From the NCBI GenBank assembly GCA_006212005.1, contig SDAZ01000003.1, forward strand, positions 1 through 37,355: a stretch of 37,355 nt of DNA. The letters are read 5' to 3'. The stretch comes from Sulfurovum sp. GTDB taxonomy: Bacteria > Campylobacterota > Campylobacteria > Campylobacterales > Sulfurovaceae. The notes below the pieces were generated by a model. That model was not told where the DNA came from, did no database searches, and saw nothing but the letters and a program-made list of their open reading frames with translations. The position numbers were made by a program, and so were the translations under genes. Of the stretch, positions 9,208-17,211 are shown one piece after another; the first letter of the stretch is position 1; every line of letters starts with the position of its first letter.

Positions 9208-10035
9208 ATGGCAGACATTAAACATGACAAATTAAACAGTGAATGGCATACGCTTTTCAAAAAAGAGACTCTTGAAGAGAAAAAAGCTGTAGATAAAGAG
9301 AAAAATATCTATGAAATAGTTCCTAAATATACAACTTATACAGTTTATATCGACTCTTTTATGGAGAGAAAACGGGGGCTTCATGAAGTATTTCAAGAGT
9401 TAAGAGGTTCGACTACTAAAGATATCTTAGAGTTTCGTATCAGCAGTGGCGGTGGTTTTGTTTTGGAAGGAAAACAATTTTATAACATTATAATCGAGAA
9501 ATTCCACAAAAGAACTGTTGGTTATTTAGATTATGGTTATAGCATGGGTGCATTACTTTTTTCAATGTTAGATAAAAGAGTTATTTATGAGTATTCTGAT
9601 TTTATGTATCACAATTATGCTGGTGGTGCTCATGGGAAAGGTGACAATATTCTCTCTAGGGTTTTGCATACAGATAAGATTTTAAAGAAATTTTTTCATG
9701 ATATTACTGTCAAAAAAGGCTTTTTAAGCGAAGAAGAGTTTGAATTGATGATAGTTGGAAAAGATTTTTGGATGGATACTGTCGAGATGTGTCAACGAGG
9801 AATTGCAACACATATCGTCCGAAGAGGCGAAGAGATTACTGCAAATGATTATCTTATTGAGATTGGGGTTTTAGAAAAACCTGTTGAAGTCAATGAAGTT
9901 GAATCTGATGAAGTGACTAGTGAGACTATTGAAGATGAGATAACTAATAACGATAGTAAAGTGCTTGAAGAAAAAGAGACAACTCAAGAACAAGAAGAAG
10001 TAAAAGAGCAAGAAAGTAAATCGGATGAAGAATAG
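9208..10035 (+). CDS. ClpP-fold serine protease-like protein
   Basis: 275 residues with a ClpP/crotonase-type core at about 40-220. A glycine-rich oxyanion segment RISSGGGFVLEG (78-89) is followed by DYGYSMGALLF with candidate nucleophile S112, where ClpP has its SMG active serine. MYHNYAGGAHG has candidate H135, where ClpP has its MIHQP histidine. KDFWMD supplies D186 near the usual acid position. The C-terminal 55 residues are very rich in Glu and disordered in character. It is not the housekeeping ClpP, whose sequence is much closer to consensus. No chaperone gene or phage gene is adjacent. Function unknown; peptidase activity is plausible. Confidence 0.72.
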   Translation: MADIKHDKLNSEWHTLFKKETLEEKKAVDKEKNIYEIVPKYTTYTVYIDSFMERKRGLHEVFQELRGSTTKDILEFRISSGGGFVLEGKQFYNIIIEKFHKRTVGYLDYGYSMGALLFSMLDKRVIYEYSDFMYHNYAGGAHGKGDNILSRVLHTDKILKKFFHDITVKKGFLSEEEFELMIVGKDFWMDTVEMCQRGIATHIVRRGEEITANDYLIEIGVLEKPVEVNEVESDEVTSETIEDEITNNDSKVLEEKETTQEQEEVKEQESKSDEE

Positions 10036-10053
10036 GGTGCAATTTATTGCACC
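10036..10053. terminator. Hairpin between convergent ClpP-like gene and fabH
   Basis: GGTGCAA (10036-10042) and TTGCACC (10047-10053) form a 7-bp stem with a TTTA loop, immediately after the stop of the plus-strand gene and 20 nt from the minus-strand fabH stop. There is no long T run on either side, so termination strength is uncertain. The position suggests a shared bidirectional signal. Confidence 0.5.
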
Positions 10054-10072
10054 ACACAGATGATAATAAAAT

Positions 10073-11077
10073 TTAATCTTCTAATCCAGCTCCTGCAAAA
10101 GGCACAATTGCACTTGCCCATGTAAGCCCACCGCCAAAAGTATCAAGCAACATCAACTCACCTTTTTGTAATCTTTTAGATTCATAAATGTCATTAATTG
10201 CCATTGGTATAGACGCAGCAGATGTATTTCCATATTTATGTACTGTTAAAACTACCTGCTCCTCTTTCATGTGAAGTGCATCCCCAACAGCTTTAATGAT
10301 TCGATAATTGGCTTGATGAGGAATAAAATGAGGAATATCACTAGACGATATATGATTTTTCTCCAAAATATGCTTCACATCTTGGGTAAGTGTTTTTACT
10401 GCGAGTTTAAAAGTTTCATTTCCTTTCATCTTCACGAAGTTTAAGCCCTCATCAAGTGATTTTTGAGAAAATGGATGCACACTACCAGGTGCTGGGGTTA
10501 CTAAAAAATCAGCATAAGAGCCATCAGCACTCGCATGAATATCAATAATTGCTTCAGATTTGTCATCTGTTGCAGAGATAACCGCCGCACCAGCTCCATC
10601 ACCAAACAAGATACAAGTTCCTCTATCAGTATAATCAACAATTGAACTAAATTTTTCAGCACCAATAATCAAAACATGTTTTTTCATGCCAGATTCAACA
10701 AAAGCTTTTGCGACACTTAGGGCATACACAAAACCACTACAAGCAGCGGATATGTCAAATGCTTGAACATTGCAAATACCCAATTTTGTAGAGATTATAC
10801 AAGCTGTTGAAGGCATATTAAAATAATCAGGTGTAACCGTAGCACAAACGACCAAATCAATATCTTTAGCTTCTAGTCCAGCTCTTTGTATCGCTTTAGC
10901 TCCAGCCTTAGCTCCCATATCACTTGTCACTTCATGTTCTTCAGCGATATGTCTCTCTTTGATACCTGTACGCTTAACAATCCACTCATCAGAGGTGTCA
11001 ACCATCTTTTCTAAATCTTGATTGGTTAAAATTTTTGATGGAACATAAGCCCCTATGGAATGAAATTTAGCGTACAC
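10073..11077 (-). CDS. fabH: 3-oxoacyl-ACP synthase III (FabH)
   Basis: FabH starts fatty-acid synthesis by condensing acetyl-CoA with malonyl-ACP. The 334-residue protein has the full catalytic triad: C113 (ISAACSGF), H254 (IPHQAN) and N284 (KYGNTSAAS). DTFGGGLTWASAIVPF near the end is the conserved C-terminus. The start is GTG at 11077-11075, with AAAGG 6 nt upstream. It follows plsX by 9 nt, the usual plsX-fabH pairing that ties phospholipid and fatty-acid initiation. Confidence 0.97.
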   Translation of the reverse strand: MYAKFHSIGAYVPSKILTNQDLEKMVDTSDEWIVKRTGIKERHIAEEHEVTSDMGAKAGAKAIQRAGLEAKDIDLVVCATVTPDYFNMPSTACIISTKLGICNVQAFDISAACSGFVYALSVAKAFVESGMKKHVLIIGAEKFSSIVDYTDRGTCILFGDGAGAAVISATDDKSEAIIDIHASADGSYADFLVTPAPGSVHPFSQKSLDEGLNFVKMKGNETFKLAVKTLTQDVKHILEKNHISSSDIPHFIPHQANYRIIKAVGDALHMKEEQVVLTVHKYGNTSAASIPMAINDIYESKRLQKGELMLLDTFGGGLTWASAIVPFAGAGLED

Positions 11078-11086
11078 TGTTGACCT

Positions 11087-12085
11087 TTATTGCTGATTTA
11101 ATTTTGAAACTTGCTCTATTATTGCTTCATTAACACCTGAAGATTTATATGCGATGGCTTGATATATCGCATTTTTTATCGCTTTGGCGTTACTTTTCCC
11201 ATGAGAAATAATAACGCATCCATTGACACCTAAAAGTGGTGCCCCACCATACTCGGCATAATCAACTTTTTGCTTCAAATGGCTAAAAACTTTTCTCTTC
11301 ATAAGATAAGCACCAATTTTTGCTGGAGTTGATTTTTTGATTTGAGTTTTCATTATCTCAAAAACAGTATTTATCACACCCTCACTGGCTTTAAGAACAA
11401 TGTTACCTGTATATCCATCGCAAACGACAACATCTATCGTCCCTTTAAATATATCATTTCCCTCAACATTCCCCTTAAACCCATTCACTTTTTGAAGGAG
11501 TTTAAACGCCTCTTTAGTCAAAGCATTACCTTTGCTATCTTCTTCTCCATTTGACAAAAGACCAACCGAAGGTCTTTCTATGTGAAAAAGTTTTTTAGCA
11601 TAAATTTCACCCATAATTGCAAATTCATAAAGATTTTTAGGTGTACAATCTGTAACGGCACCAACATCTAAAAGCAAACTCTTACCATAATGGTTTAAGC
11701 TAGGCATGATAGTAGCAAGTGCTGGTTTAGAAATCCCACCCAATCTTCCAATACGAAGTGTCGCTAAACTCATCGTTGCTCCACTGTGACCAGCTGAAAC
11801 AACGCCATCAGCTAAACCCTCTTTTACAAGCTCAACAGCTTTATAAATAGAAGACTCTTTTCGTTTCAATGCACTAGTAGCACTATCGGACATGTCTATA
11901 ACATCATCAGCTTCGACAATTTGAAATGTTTGTTGATATTTCGCAGGAATAAGTGAAAGTAGTTTTGCTTTGTTACCGACAAGGATAGGCGTAAACTTTC
12001 TCTCTTCAAAAGCTTGGATAACACCCTCTATGATAGGAGCAGGACCAAAATCCCCTCCCATAGCATCGATAGCAACTTTTATCAT
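11087..12085 (-). CDS. plsX: Phosphate acyltransferase PlsX
   Basis: PlsX makes acyl-phosphate from acyl-ACP, the substrate of PlsY (2075-2701). The 332 residues begin IKVAIDAMGGDFGPAPIIEG, the PlsX signature, and contain SAGHSGATMSLATLRIGRL (100-118) and DVVVCDGYTGNIVLKASEG (about 215-233). It is soluble and peripheral to the membrane. Start ATG at 12085-12083. It lies directly after rpmF on the same strand, the rpmF-plsX-fabH order shared by many bacteria. Confidence 0.97.
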   Translation of the reverse strand: MIKVAIDAMGGDFGPAPIIEGVIQAFEERKFTPILVGNKAKLLSLIPAKYQQTFQIVEADDVIDMSDSATSALKRKESSIYKAVELVKEGLADGVVSAGHSGATMSLATLRIGRLGGISKPALATIMPSLNHYGKSLLLDVGAVTDCTPKNLYEFAIMGEIYAKKLFHIERPSVGLLSNGEEDSKGNALTKEAFKLLQKVNGFKGNVEGNDIFKGTIDVVVCDGYTGNIVLKASEGVINTVFEIMKTQIKKSTPAKIGAYLMKRKVFSHLKQKVDYAEYGGAPLLGVNGCVIISHGKSNAKAIKNAIYQAIAYKSSGVNEAIIEQVSKLNQQ

Positions 12086-12093
12086 CTATATAA

Positions 12094-12258
12094 TTACGCT
12101 CTAGGAGTGTTGTTATATTCGCCAGTTGTTGGGTTCATATGATGTGGCATTCTCCATGTTCCATCACTATCTTTTACAGGCTTAGGAAGCGTTAATTTGT
12201 AGTGTGTTCTTCTTTTTGCTGCTCTTGTTTTACTTACTCTTCTTTTAGGTACTGCCAT
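12094..12258 (-). CDS. rpmF: 50S ribosomal protein L32
   Basis: A 54-residue basic protein starting [17 protein letters not shown] and ending in TPRA. The [12 protein letters not shown] beginning is diagnostic for L32. The paired cysteines of zinc-binding L32 variants are absent, as is common in this phylum. Start ATG at 12258-12256, with AAGGAAAG just upstream. It lies between the DUF177 gene and plsX. Confidence 0.96.
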   Translation of the reverse strand: MAVPKRRVSKTRAAKRRTHYKLTLPKPVKDSDGTWRMPHHMNPTTGEYNNTPRA

Positions 12259-12348
12259 GTTGTCTTTCCTTTTTTATTTTAAATTTATGATTTTTTGTAC
12301 AATCTTTACCGACGGCACAATATTTTTATCTAAATAAAGATGCTAAAA

Positions 12349-12729
12349 TTATAACTCTATCTCTAAAAGCTCTTCACAATTTTCACAATCCTCACAGACA
12401 TGATAAAATGACTCAATAGAGGCTACTTCGCTCTGGATAATCTCATCAATATCGATAATTCCATCTAAAAACTCCATGCTATCTAAATCCTCTTCATTTT
12501 CAAGAGGAAATACTTTGTCATAAAGTGCGAACTCTAACGGAGTATCTATCCTATAAGGATATTTTTTAGCACATCTATCACAATCAAGGATAATTTCACC
12601 TCTCATATTAGCATTGAGTTCAACCTTGTGTCCTCTTGTTCTTGTTAGAGTACCCGTTAACTCAATTCCATCTTTTGTGTGTGAAAACTCTTTAGGATGA
12701 GATGAGATTTTTATAAAAGCTATTTTCAA
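12349..12729 (-). CDS. DUF177/YceD-family protein with Cys pairs
   Basis: A 126-residue acidic protein of the YceD (DUF177) family, which is regularly found directly upstream of rpmF and is connected with 23S rRNA or ribosome metabolism in other organisms. Here C50 and C53 (ILDCDRCAKKY) and a C-terminal cluster C112/C115/C118 (VCEDCENCEE) could bind a metal. The start is TTG at 12729-12727, with GGAG about 10 nt upstream and no nearby ATG. The neighbourhood (ndk before, rpmF after) matches the order in Campylobacter. The exact biochemical function is not established. Confidence 0.82.
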   Translation of the reverse strand: MKIAFIKISSHPKEFSHTKDGIELTGTLTRTRGHKVELNANMRGEIILDCDRCAKKYPYRIDTPLEFALYDKVFPLENEEDLDSMEFLDGIIDIDEIIQSEVASIESFYHVCEDCENCEELLEIEL

Positions 12730-12763
12730 TGATTTTTACACTCCACTTATGCTATTTGCAATA

Positions 12764-13180
12764 TTAGCAAATTTCATCTTCAGTAAAGAAAAATTTTATC
12801 TCATTTACAGCATTTTCTAATGAATCGCTACCATGTACCGCATTTGCATCTATACTTTCGGCAAAATCAGCTCTAATTGTTCCAGCAAGTGCCTCTTTAG
12901 GATTTGTAGCACCCATCAAGTCTCTATTTTTTAAAACAGCATTTTCACCCTCAAGAACCATAATAACAACAGGACCTGAAATCATAAAACTTACTAATTC
13001 ACCATAAAATGGTCTTTCTTTATGAACAGCATAAAATTCACCAGCAGTTTGCTCTGATAGTTGTACTTTTTTCATTCCTGCGATTCTAAGACCGTTGCTT
13101 TCAAATCTGTCAACGATTTTTCCGATAACACCTTTTGCAACTGCATCTGGTTTGATAATTGATAATGTTTGTTCCATCAT
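12764..13180 (-). CDS. ndk: Nucleoside diphosphate kinase
   Basis: Ndk balances NTP pools by ping-pong phosphate transfer. The 138 residues contain [10 protein letters not shown] near the N-terminus and the active-site histidine H116 in [12 protein letters not shown], so it is a full-length, intact enzyme. Two consecutive ATG codons (13180 and 13177) follow AAGGAG; either could be used and they differ by one Met. It lies upstream of the DUF177-rpmF-plsX-fabH genes on the same strand. Confidence 0.97.
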   Translation of the reverse strand: MMEQTLSIIKPDAVAKGVIGKIVDRFESNGLRIAGMKKVQLSEQTAGEFYAVHKERPFYGELVSFMISGPVVIMVLEGENAVLKNRDLMGATNPKEALAGTIRADFAESIDANAVHGSDSLENAVNEIKFFFTEDEIC

Positions 13181-13283
13181 AAAGACTCCTTGGCTTATAG
13201 CACTTTATATAAAAATATTTTGAAGCGAAATAATATCAGATAGTTTTTAAAGAAAAGCTTTTTTAGAGTTAAAATATTGAAGA

Positions 13284-13312
13284 AAAGAGTAAAACTCTAT
13301 GTTTTACTCTTT
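13284..13312 (-). terminator. Terminator of the ferredoxin gene
   Basis: An 11-bp perfect stem (AAAGAGTAAAA at 13284-13294 with TTTTACTCTTT at 13302-13312) and a 7-nt loop lie 12 nt past the ferredoxin stop. On the minus strand the stem is followed by a T-rich stretch, as expected of an intrinsic terminator. It separates the ferredoxin gene from ndk, which therefore probably has its own promoter in 13181-13260. Confidence 0.75.
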
Positions 13313-13324
13313 GGGATATGTAGA

Positions 13325-13597
13325 TTACTCTACGACTGCAGTACCTTTTTCGCCTCTACTTTCAGAAGCTGGCATACCATCAGTAACATCATCCCATTGG
13401 ATACAGCCCTCTGTTGGACAAGCTGCTGCACATGCTGGAACATCATGATAAGTTACACACTCAACACATTTGTCTGCAAAAACATAATAAATTTCTTCAC
13501 CTGTTGGGTTCTCATCCTCGTCAACTATTGCCTCTACTGGACACTCATCAATACATGCTGCACAGTTAATGCAAGTATCTGTAATTATTACTGCCAT
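13325..13597 (-). CDS. fdxA: 2[4Fe-4S] ferredoxin
   Basis: A 90-residue bacterial-type ferredoxin. Cluster I ligands are C9, C12, C15 and C19 (CINCAACIDECP). The second set is C44, C47, C56 and C60 (CVECVTYHDVPACAAACP), with an eight-residue insert between its second and third cysteines and a further C65. This is the arrangement of the essential epsilonproteobacterial ferredoxin that accepts electrons from pyruvate and 2-oxoglutarate oxidoreductases. AAGGA precedes the ATG. It is transcribed alone and ends at the hairpin at 13284-13312. Confidence 0.92.
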   Translation of the reverse strand: MAVIITDTCINCAACIDECPVEAIVDEDENPTGEEIYYVFADKCVECVTYHDVPACAAACPTEGCIQWDDVTDGMPASESRGEKGTAVVE

Positions 13598-13824
13598 TTT
13601 AAATCCTTATTGTTAGATAGATTTGAACTATATCAAAACAATAATTAAATAATACTTTAATAGAGTTAAGAAGATTTAAAACTTTACAACTCGTTACAAA
13701 AATATCTTGCACCTTTTGCCTTATTAATCGAAACTAAATCATTTAAGTTGACTTAAAAAACTATAATTTAACAAAAAATTGGATAAAATCACCGCCTACA
13801 GTTAAACTTTTTAGGAAACAGATA
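13598..13824. promoter_or_regulatory. Divergent intergenic region between ferredoxin and lysA operon
   Basis: An AT-rich gap of 227 nt. On the plus strand TATAAT at 13762-13767 is a candidate -10 for the lysA-pheA-hisC-dxs-metK operon, 58 nt before the lysA ATG. TAAAAT at 13784-13789 is a second, weaker candidate. AGGAAAC just before lysA acts as ribosome site. No tRNA or riboswitch-like structure was seen by eye, including no obvious lysine riboswitch. Confidence 0.4.
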
Positions 13825-15048
13825 ATGAAAGATTCTATCAAAGAATTAGTTAAAAAATATGACACTCCACTTTATGTCTATGATTTCGACCTTATAGAGA
13901 AGAGATACAACGAACTTAAAAGCTCATTTGAGGGTATGAAGTCGCTTATATCATTTGCGGTTAAGTCTAACTCTAACCTTTCGGTTATCAGACATCTAGG
14001 CAATATGGACGCTGGAGCTGACTGTGTGAGTATTGGTGAGATTAAAAGAGCTTTAAAAGCTGGGATTAAGCCATATAGAATCATTTTTTCAGGTGTTGGC
14101 AAAAGAGATGATGAGATAAAAGAGGCACTTTTAAGCAATATCTTTATGATAAATCTTGAATCCATAGCAGAAATGAAAAGAGTTGAGATGATAGCCAAAG
14201 AGCTGGATATTGAAGCTAGAATTTCAATAAGAGTTAATCCCAATGTTGACCCCAAAACCCATCCTTATATATCTACGGGGCTTCAAGAAAATAAGTTTGG
14301 CGTAAGCATTGATAGTGCAAAATGGATGTATATTTATGCAAAAAAATCGGCTCACTTAAATCCGATAGGGATTCATTTTCATATTGGCTCACAACTTACT
14401 CAACTTTCACCGATTATCGAAGCTTCAAATATTGTTGCCGATTTGGTTCGTTCTTTGAGAGCTTTGGATATTGATATCCGATTTTTTGATGTTGGTGGTG
14501 GACTTGGTGTGGTTTATAATGATGAATCCACAATATCTTTAAAAGAGTACGCAGAGGGTATAAAAGAGGCTATAAAAGGCTTAGATGTGACCGTAGTTTG
14601 TGAACCAGGGAGATATTTGGTTGCAAATGCTGGTATCTTTATTACAAAAGTATTGTATGAAAAAGTCAATGAGGGCAAAAGATTTGTTGTCGTTGATGGT
14701 GCGATGAATGATTTGATTCGCCCAAGTCTTTATACAGCTTATCATGAGATAGAGGCTATCGGTATTGATGGAGAGGAGAGTTTAGCTGATGTGGTTGGTC
14801 CTATTTGTGAAAGTGGGGATTTTTTAGGTAAAGATGTCTCTCTCCCTGCTTTAAGTCATGATGATATCATTATTATCCACACCGCTGGAGCTTACGGTTT
14901 TACGATGGCGAGTAACTACAATACAAGAAATCGAAGTGCAGAAGTGGCTCTAAGTGCAGGAAAAGATTATCTTATTCGTCAAAGAGAGTCGTTTGATGAT
15001 GTTATTAGACTTGAGGAGAGTTGTGATTCAAGTTGGCAAAGGAGATAA
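13825..15048 (+). CDS. lysA: Diaminopimelate decarboxylase
   Basis: LysA removes CO2 from meso-diaminopimelate to give lysine, using PLP. The 407 residues include the PLP lysine K47 (SFAVKSNSN), HFHIGSQ near residue 190, the phosphate-binding GGGLG and the C-terminal CESGDFLG segment, whose cysteine completes the active site across the dimer. It heads a compact plus-strand operon and is followed by pheA after 6 nt. The order lysA-pheA-hisC is typical of Campylobacterota. Confidence 0.96.
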   Translation: MKDSIKELVKKYDTPLYVYDFDLIEKRYNELKSSFEGMKSLISFAVKSNSNLSVIRHLGNMDAGADCVSIGEIKRALKAGIKPYRIIFSGVGKRDDEIKEALLSNIFMINLESIAEMKRVEMIAKELDIEARISIRVNPNVDPKTHPYISTGLQENKFGVSIDSAKWMYIYAKKSAHLNPIGIHFHIGSQLTQLSPIIEASNIVADLVRSLRALDIDIRFFDVGGGLGVVYNDESTISLKEYAEGIKEAIKGLDVTVVCEPGRYLVANAGIFITKVLYEKVNEGKRFVVVDGAMNDLIRPSLYTAYHEIEAIGIDGEESLADVVGPICESGDFLGKDVSLPALSHDDIIIIHTAGAYGFTMASNYNTRNRSAEVALSAGKDYLIRQRESFDDVIRLEESCDSSWQRR

Positions 15049-15054
15049 AATAGT

Positions 15055-16113
15055 ATGGATTTGGATAAATTAAGAGAAAAAATAGATGAGATAGATGATA
15101 AACTTCTTGAGTTATATAATGAAAGGATGGAAGTTGTTCACGCAGTTGGAGAACTCAAGAATAAGAGTATGTCACCGATTTATAGACCAGAGCGAGAGTA
15201 TTCTATTTTAACAAGATTAAAAAATAATAATAAAGGAAAGTTAACACCAGAAGCAATTGACGCTCTATTTTTAGAGTTATTTGCTGTGGCTAGAAATCTT
15301 GAACTTCCTGAACGAGTGGCATATTTAGGCCCAAAAGCGAGTTTTACCCATCAAGCAGCTGAGATGAAATTTGGGGCAACAAGTAGTTATCTACCTATCA
15401 ATAGTATCAGTGGTGTATTTAGAGAAGTTCATAACGGTGTGGCAAAATTTGGAGTTGTACCAATTGAAAATAGCTCAAATGGTATCGTAAGTGAAACGAT
15501 TAAGTGTCTTGATGAATATGATTTGAAGATTATTGCTGAGGTTATCGTTGATGTTCACCATGTTTTGGCTACAAGACTTGATAATATTACAGATATCAAA
15601 AAAATCTATTCAAAAGATATAGCATTTGGTCAATGTTACAATTTTTTAAAAGATTTAAGCCTTGACAATGTAGAGCAGATTCCTGTTGAATCAACAGCAA
15701 AGGCAGCTTCGATTTCAGCCCAATCGATTGATGGAGCAGCGATATGTTCCGAACTTGCAGCTAAACTCTATAATCTTCCCATTTTATTTAAAAATATAGA
15801 GGATAATAGTAACAATCGTACGAGATTTTTTATCATTAGTAATTTTGAAAATATGCCCTCAGGAAACGACAAAAGTTCGATTTTAGTGCATTTGCCTAAC
15901 ACAGCGGGTTCTTTATTTAAATTTTTAGATGATTTTGAAAAATCAAAAATTAATCTAACAAAGATAAAATCTCACATCGTAGAGGGAGAGTCGCTATTTT
16001 TTATAGAGTTTGATGGTCATGAGAGTGATGAAAGGGTACAAAATATCTTTAAAAAGTACAAAGATTCTATAAAATATTTGGGTTCTTACATCAAAGAGAG
16101 AGATGATATATAA
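15055..16113 (+). CDS. pheA: Bifunctional chorismate mutase/prephenate dehydratase
   Basis: PheA carries out two steps of phenylalanine synthesis. Residues 1-85 are an AroQ-type chorismate mutase (LREKIDEIDDKLLELYNERM). Residues about 90-265 are prephenate dehydratase (VAYLGPKASFTHQAA, VPIENSSNG and the catalytic NRTRFFII). The C-terminal ACT domain (about 275-350) has the ESLFF pattern that binds phenylalanine, so feedback inhibition is expected. Length 352 residues is normal for the fused form. It sits 6 nt after lysA and 9 nt before hisC. Confidence 0.97.
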   Translation: MDLDKLREKIDEIDDKLLELYNERMEVVHAVGELKNKSMSPIYRPEREYSILTRLKNNNKGKLTPEAIDALFLELFAVARNLELPERVAYLGPKASFTHQAAEMKFGATSSYLPINSISGVFREVHNGVAKFGVVPIENSSNGIVSETIKCLDEYDLKIIAEVIVDVHHVLATRLDNITDIKKIYSKDIAFGQCYNFLKDLSLDNVEQIPVESTAKAASISAQSIDGAAICSELAAKLYNLPILFKNIEDNSNNRTRFFIISNFENMPSGNDKSSILVHLPNTAGSLFKFLDDFEKSKINLTKIKSHIVEGESLFFIEFDGHESDERVQNIFKKYKDSIKYLGSYIKERDDI

Positions 16114-16122
16114 GGAATAAAC

Positions 16123-17211
16123 ATGCAATGGAACAAAACATTAGAAGAGATAAAAATATATGAAGCTGGAAAACCTATTGAGTTGGTTGTTAGAGAGTTT
16201 GGGATAAATCCTGCTGATGTTGTTAAGTTGGCATCCAATGAAAATCCAAATGGGTGTAGTATAAAAGTAACCGAAGCAATTGCTAAAAATGCACATAAAG
16301 CCTCACTTTATCCTGATGATAGTTTTTATGAGTTAAAAGATTTATTGGCTAAAAAGTGGCAAGTAAATGATAATAATATTATTATTGGCTGTGGAAGTGA
16401 CCAAGTATTGGAATTTGTATCAAGAGCATTATTGGATGAGACTTCTTGTGTTTTGATGAGTAAAGTTACTTTTGCAATGTATGAAGTTTATGCAAAGCAG
16501 ATGGGTACTAAGATTATACGAACACCTAGTTATCAACATAAGGCTGATGAGTTTATCGAGGCTTATCATAAACATAAACCAAAAATCGTTTATATTTGTA
16601 CGCCAAACAATCCAACAGGTGATGGGATTAAAAAAGTTGATGTTTTAAAGATTATCAATGCTGTGGATAAAGAAACGATGGTCGTGGTTGATGGAGCATA
16701 TATGGAGTATGCTGGAGCTAAAGATGAAGCCTACAAGATAACTCCAAATGATATTTTGGATTACGAAAATGTGATTTATCTAGGAACTTTTTCCAAAGCT
16801 TATGGATTGGGAGGGATGAGAGTTGGATATGGGATTGCCAATGAACAAGTTATTTCTCAATTGTTAAAAATGCGACCACCATTTAACATCACAACGCTCT
16901 CTTTGATATCTGCTATCGAAGCTTTAAAAGATGAAGAGTTTGTTCAAAATTCCATCTTTACACATTTTACTGAATTGAAACGATATGAGGAATTTGCAGA
17001 TAAAAATGGATTAAAATATATCGAAAGTTATACCAATTTTATCACTTATCTATTTGATAAACATGATTCTACTAAGATTAATGATGAGTTATTTAAAAAT
17101 GGGGTTATCGTAAGAAATTTAGCTTCGTATGAGATGAATGCCATTCGTATAACAGTTGGAACAGATAAGCAAAATAGTCGATTATTTGAGATGTTGGAGA
17201 GGTTGCTATAA
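16123..17211 (+). CDS. hisC: Histidinol-phosphate aminotransferase
   Basis: HisC transaminates imidazole-acetol phosphate in histidine synthesis and in many bacteria also serves aromatic amino acid transamination, which would fit its place after pheA. The 362-residue class I/II aminotransferase has LASNENPNG at the substrate lid, YICTPNNPTGDG, and the PLP lysine in TFSKAYGLGGMRVGYG. AAGGAATAAAC precedes the ATG. The stop overlaps the dxs start (TAATG). In C. jejuni hisC is followed by fliF; here it is followed directly by dxs. Confidence 0.96.
   Translation: MQWNKTLEEIKIYEAGKPIELVVREFGINPADVVKLASNENPNGCSIKVTEAIAKNAHKASLYPDDSFYELKDLLAKKWQVNDNNIIIGCGSDQVLEFVSRALLDETSCVLMSKVTFAMYEVYAKQMGTKIIRTPSYQHKADEFIEAYHKHKPKIVYICTPNNPTGDGIKKVDVLKIINAVDKETMVVVDGAYMEYAGAKDEAYKITPNDILDYENVIYLGTFSKAYGLGGMRVGYGIANEQVISQLLKMRPPFNITTLSLISAIEALKDEEFVQNSIFTHFTELKRYEEFADKNGLKYIESYTNFITYLFDKHDSTKINDELFKNGVIVRNLASYEMNAIRITVGTDKQNSRLFEMLERLL

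Noticed and set aside
13277-13648. Plus-strand open frame opposite ferredoxin with many Cys and Trp
   Set aside because: It is the antisense of the ferredoxin gene and its cysteine-rich look is a by-product of that sequence; the terminator hairpin lies within it.
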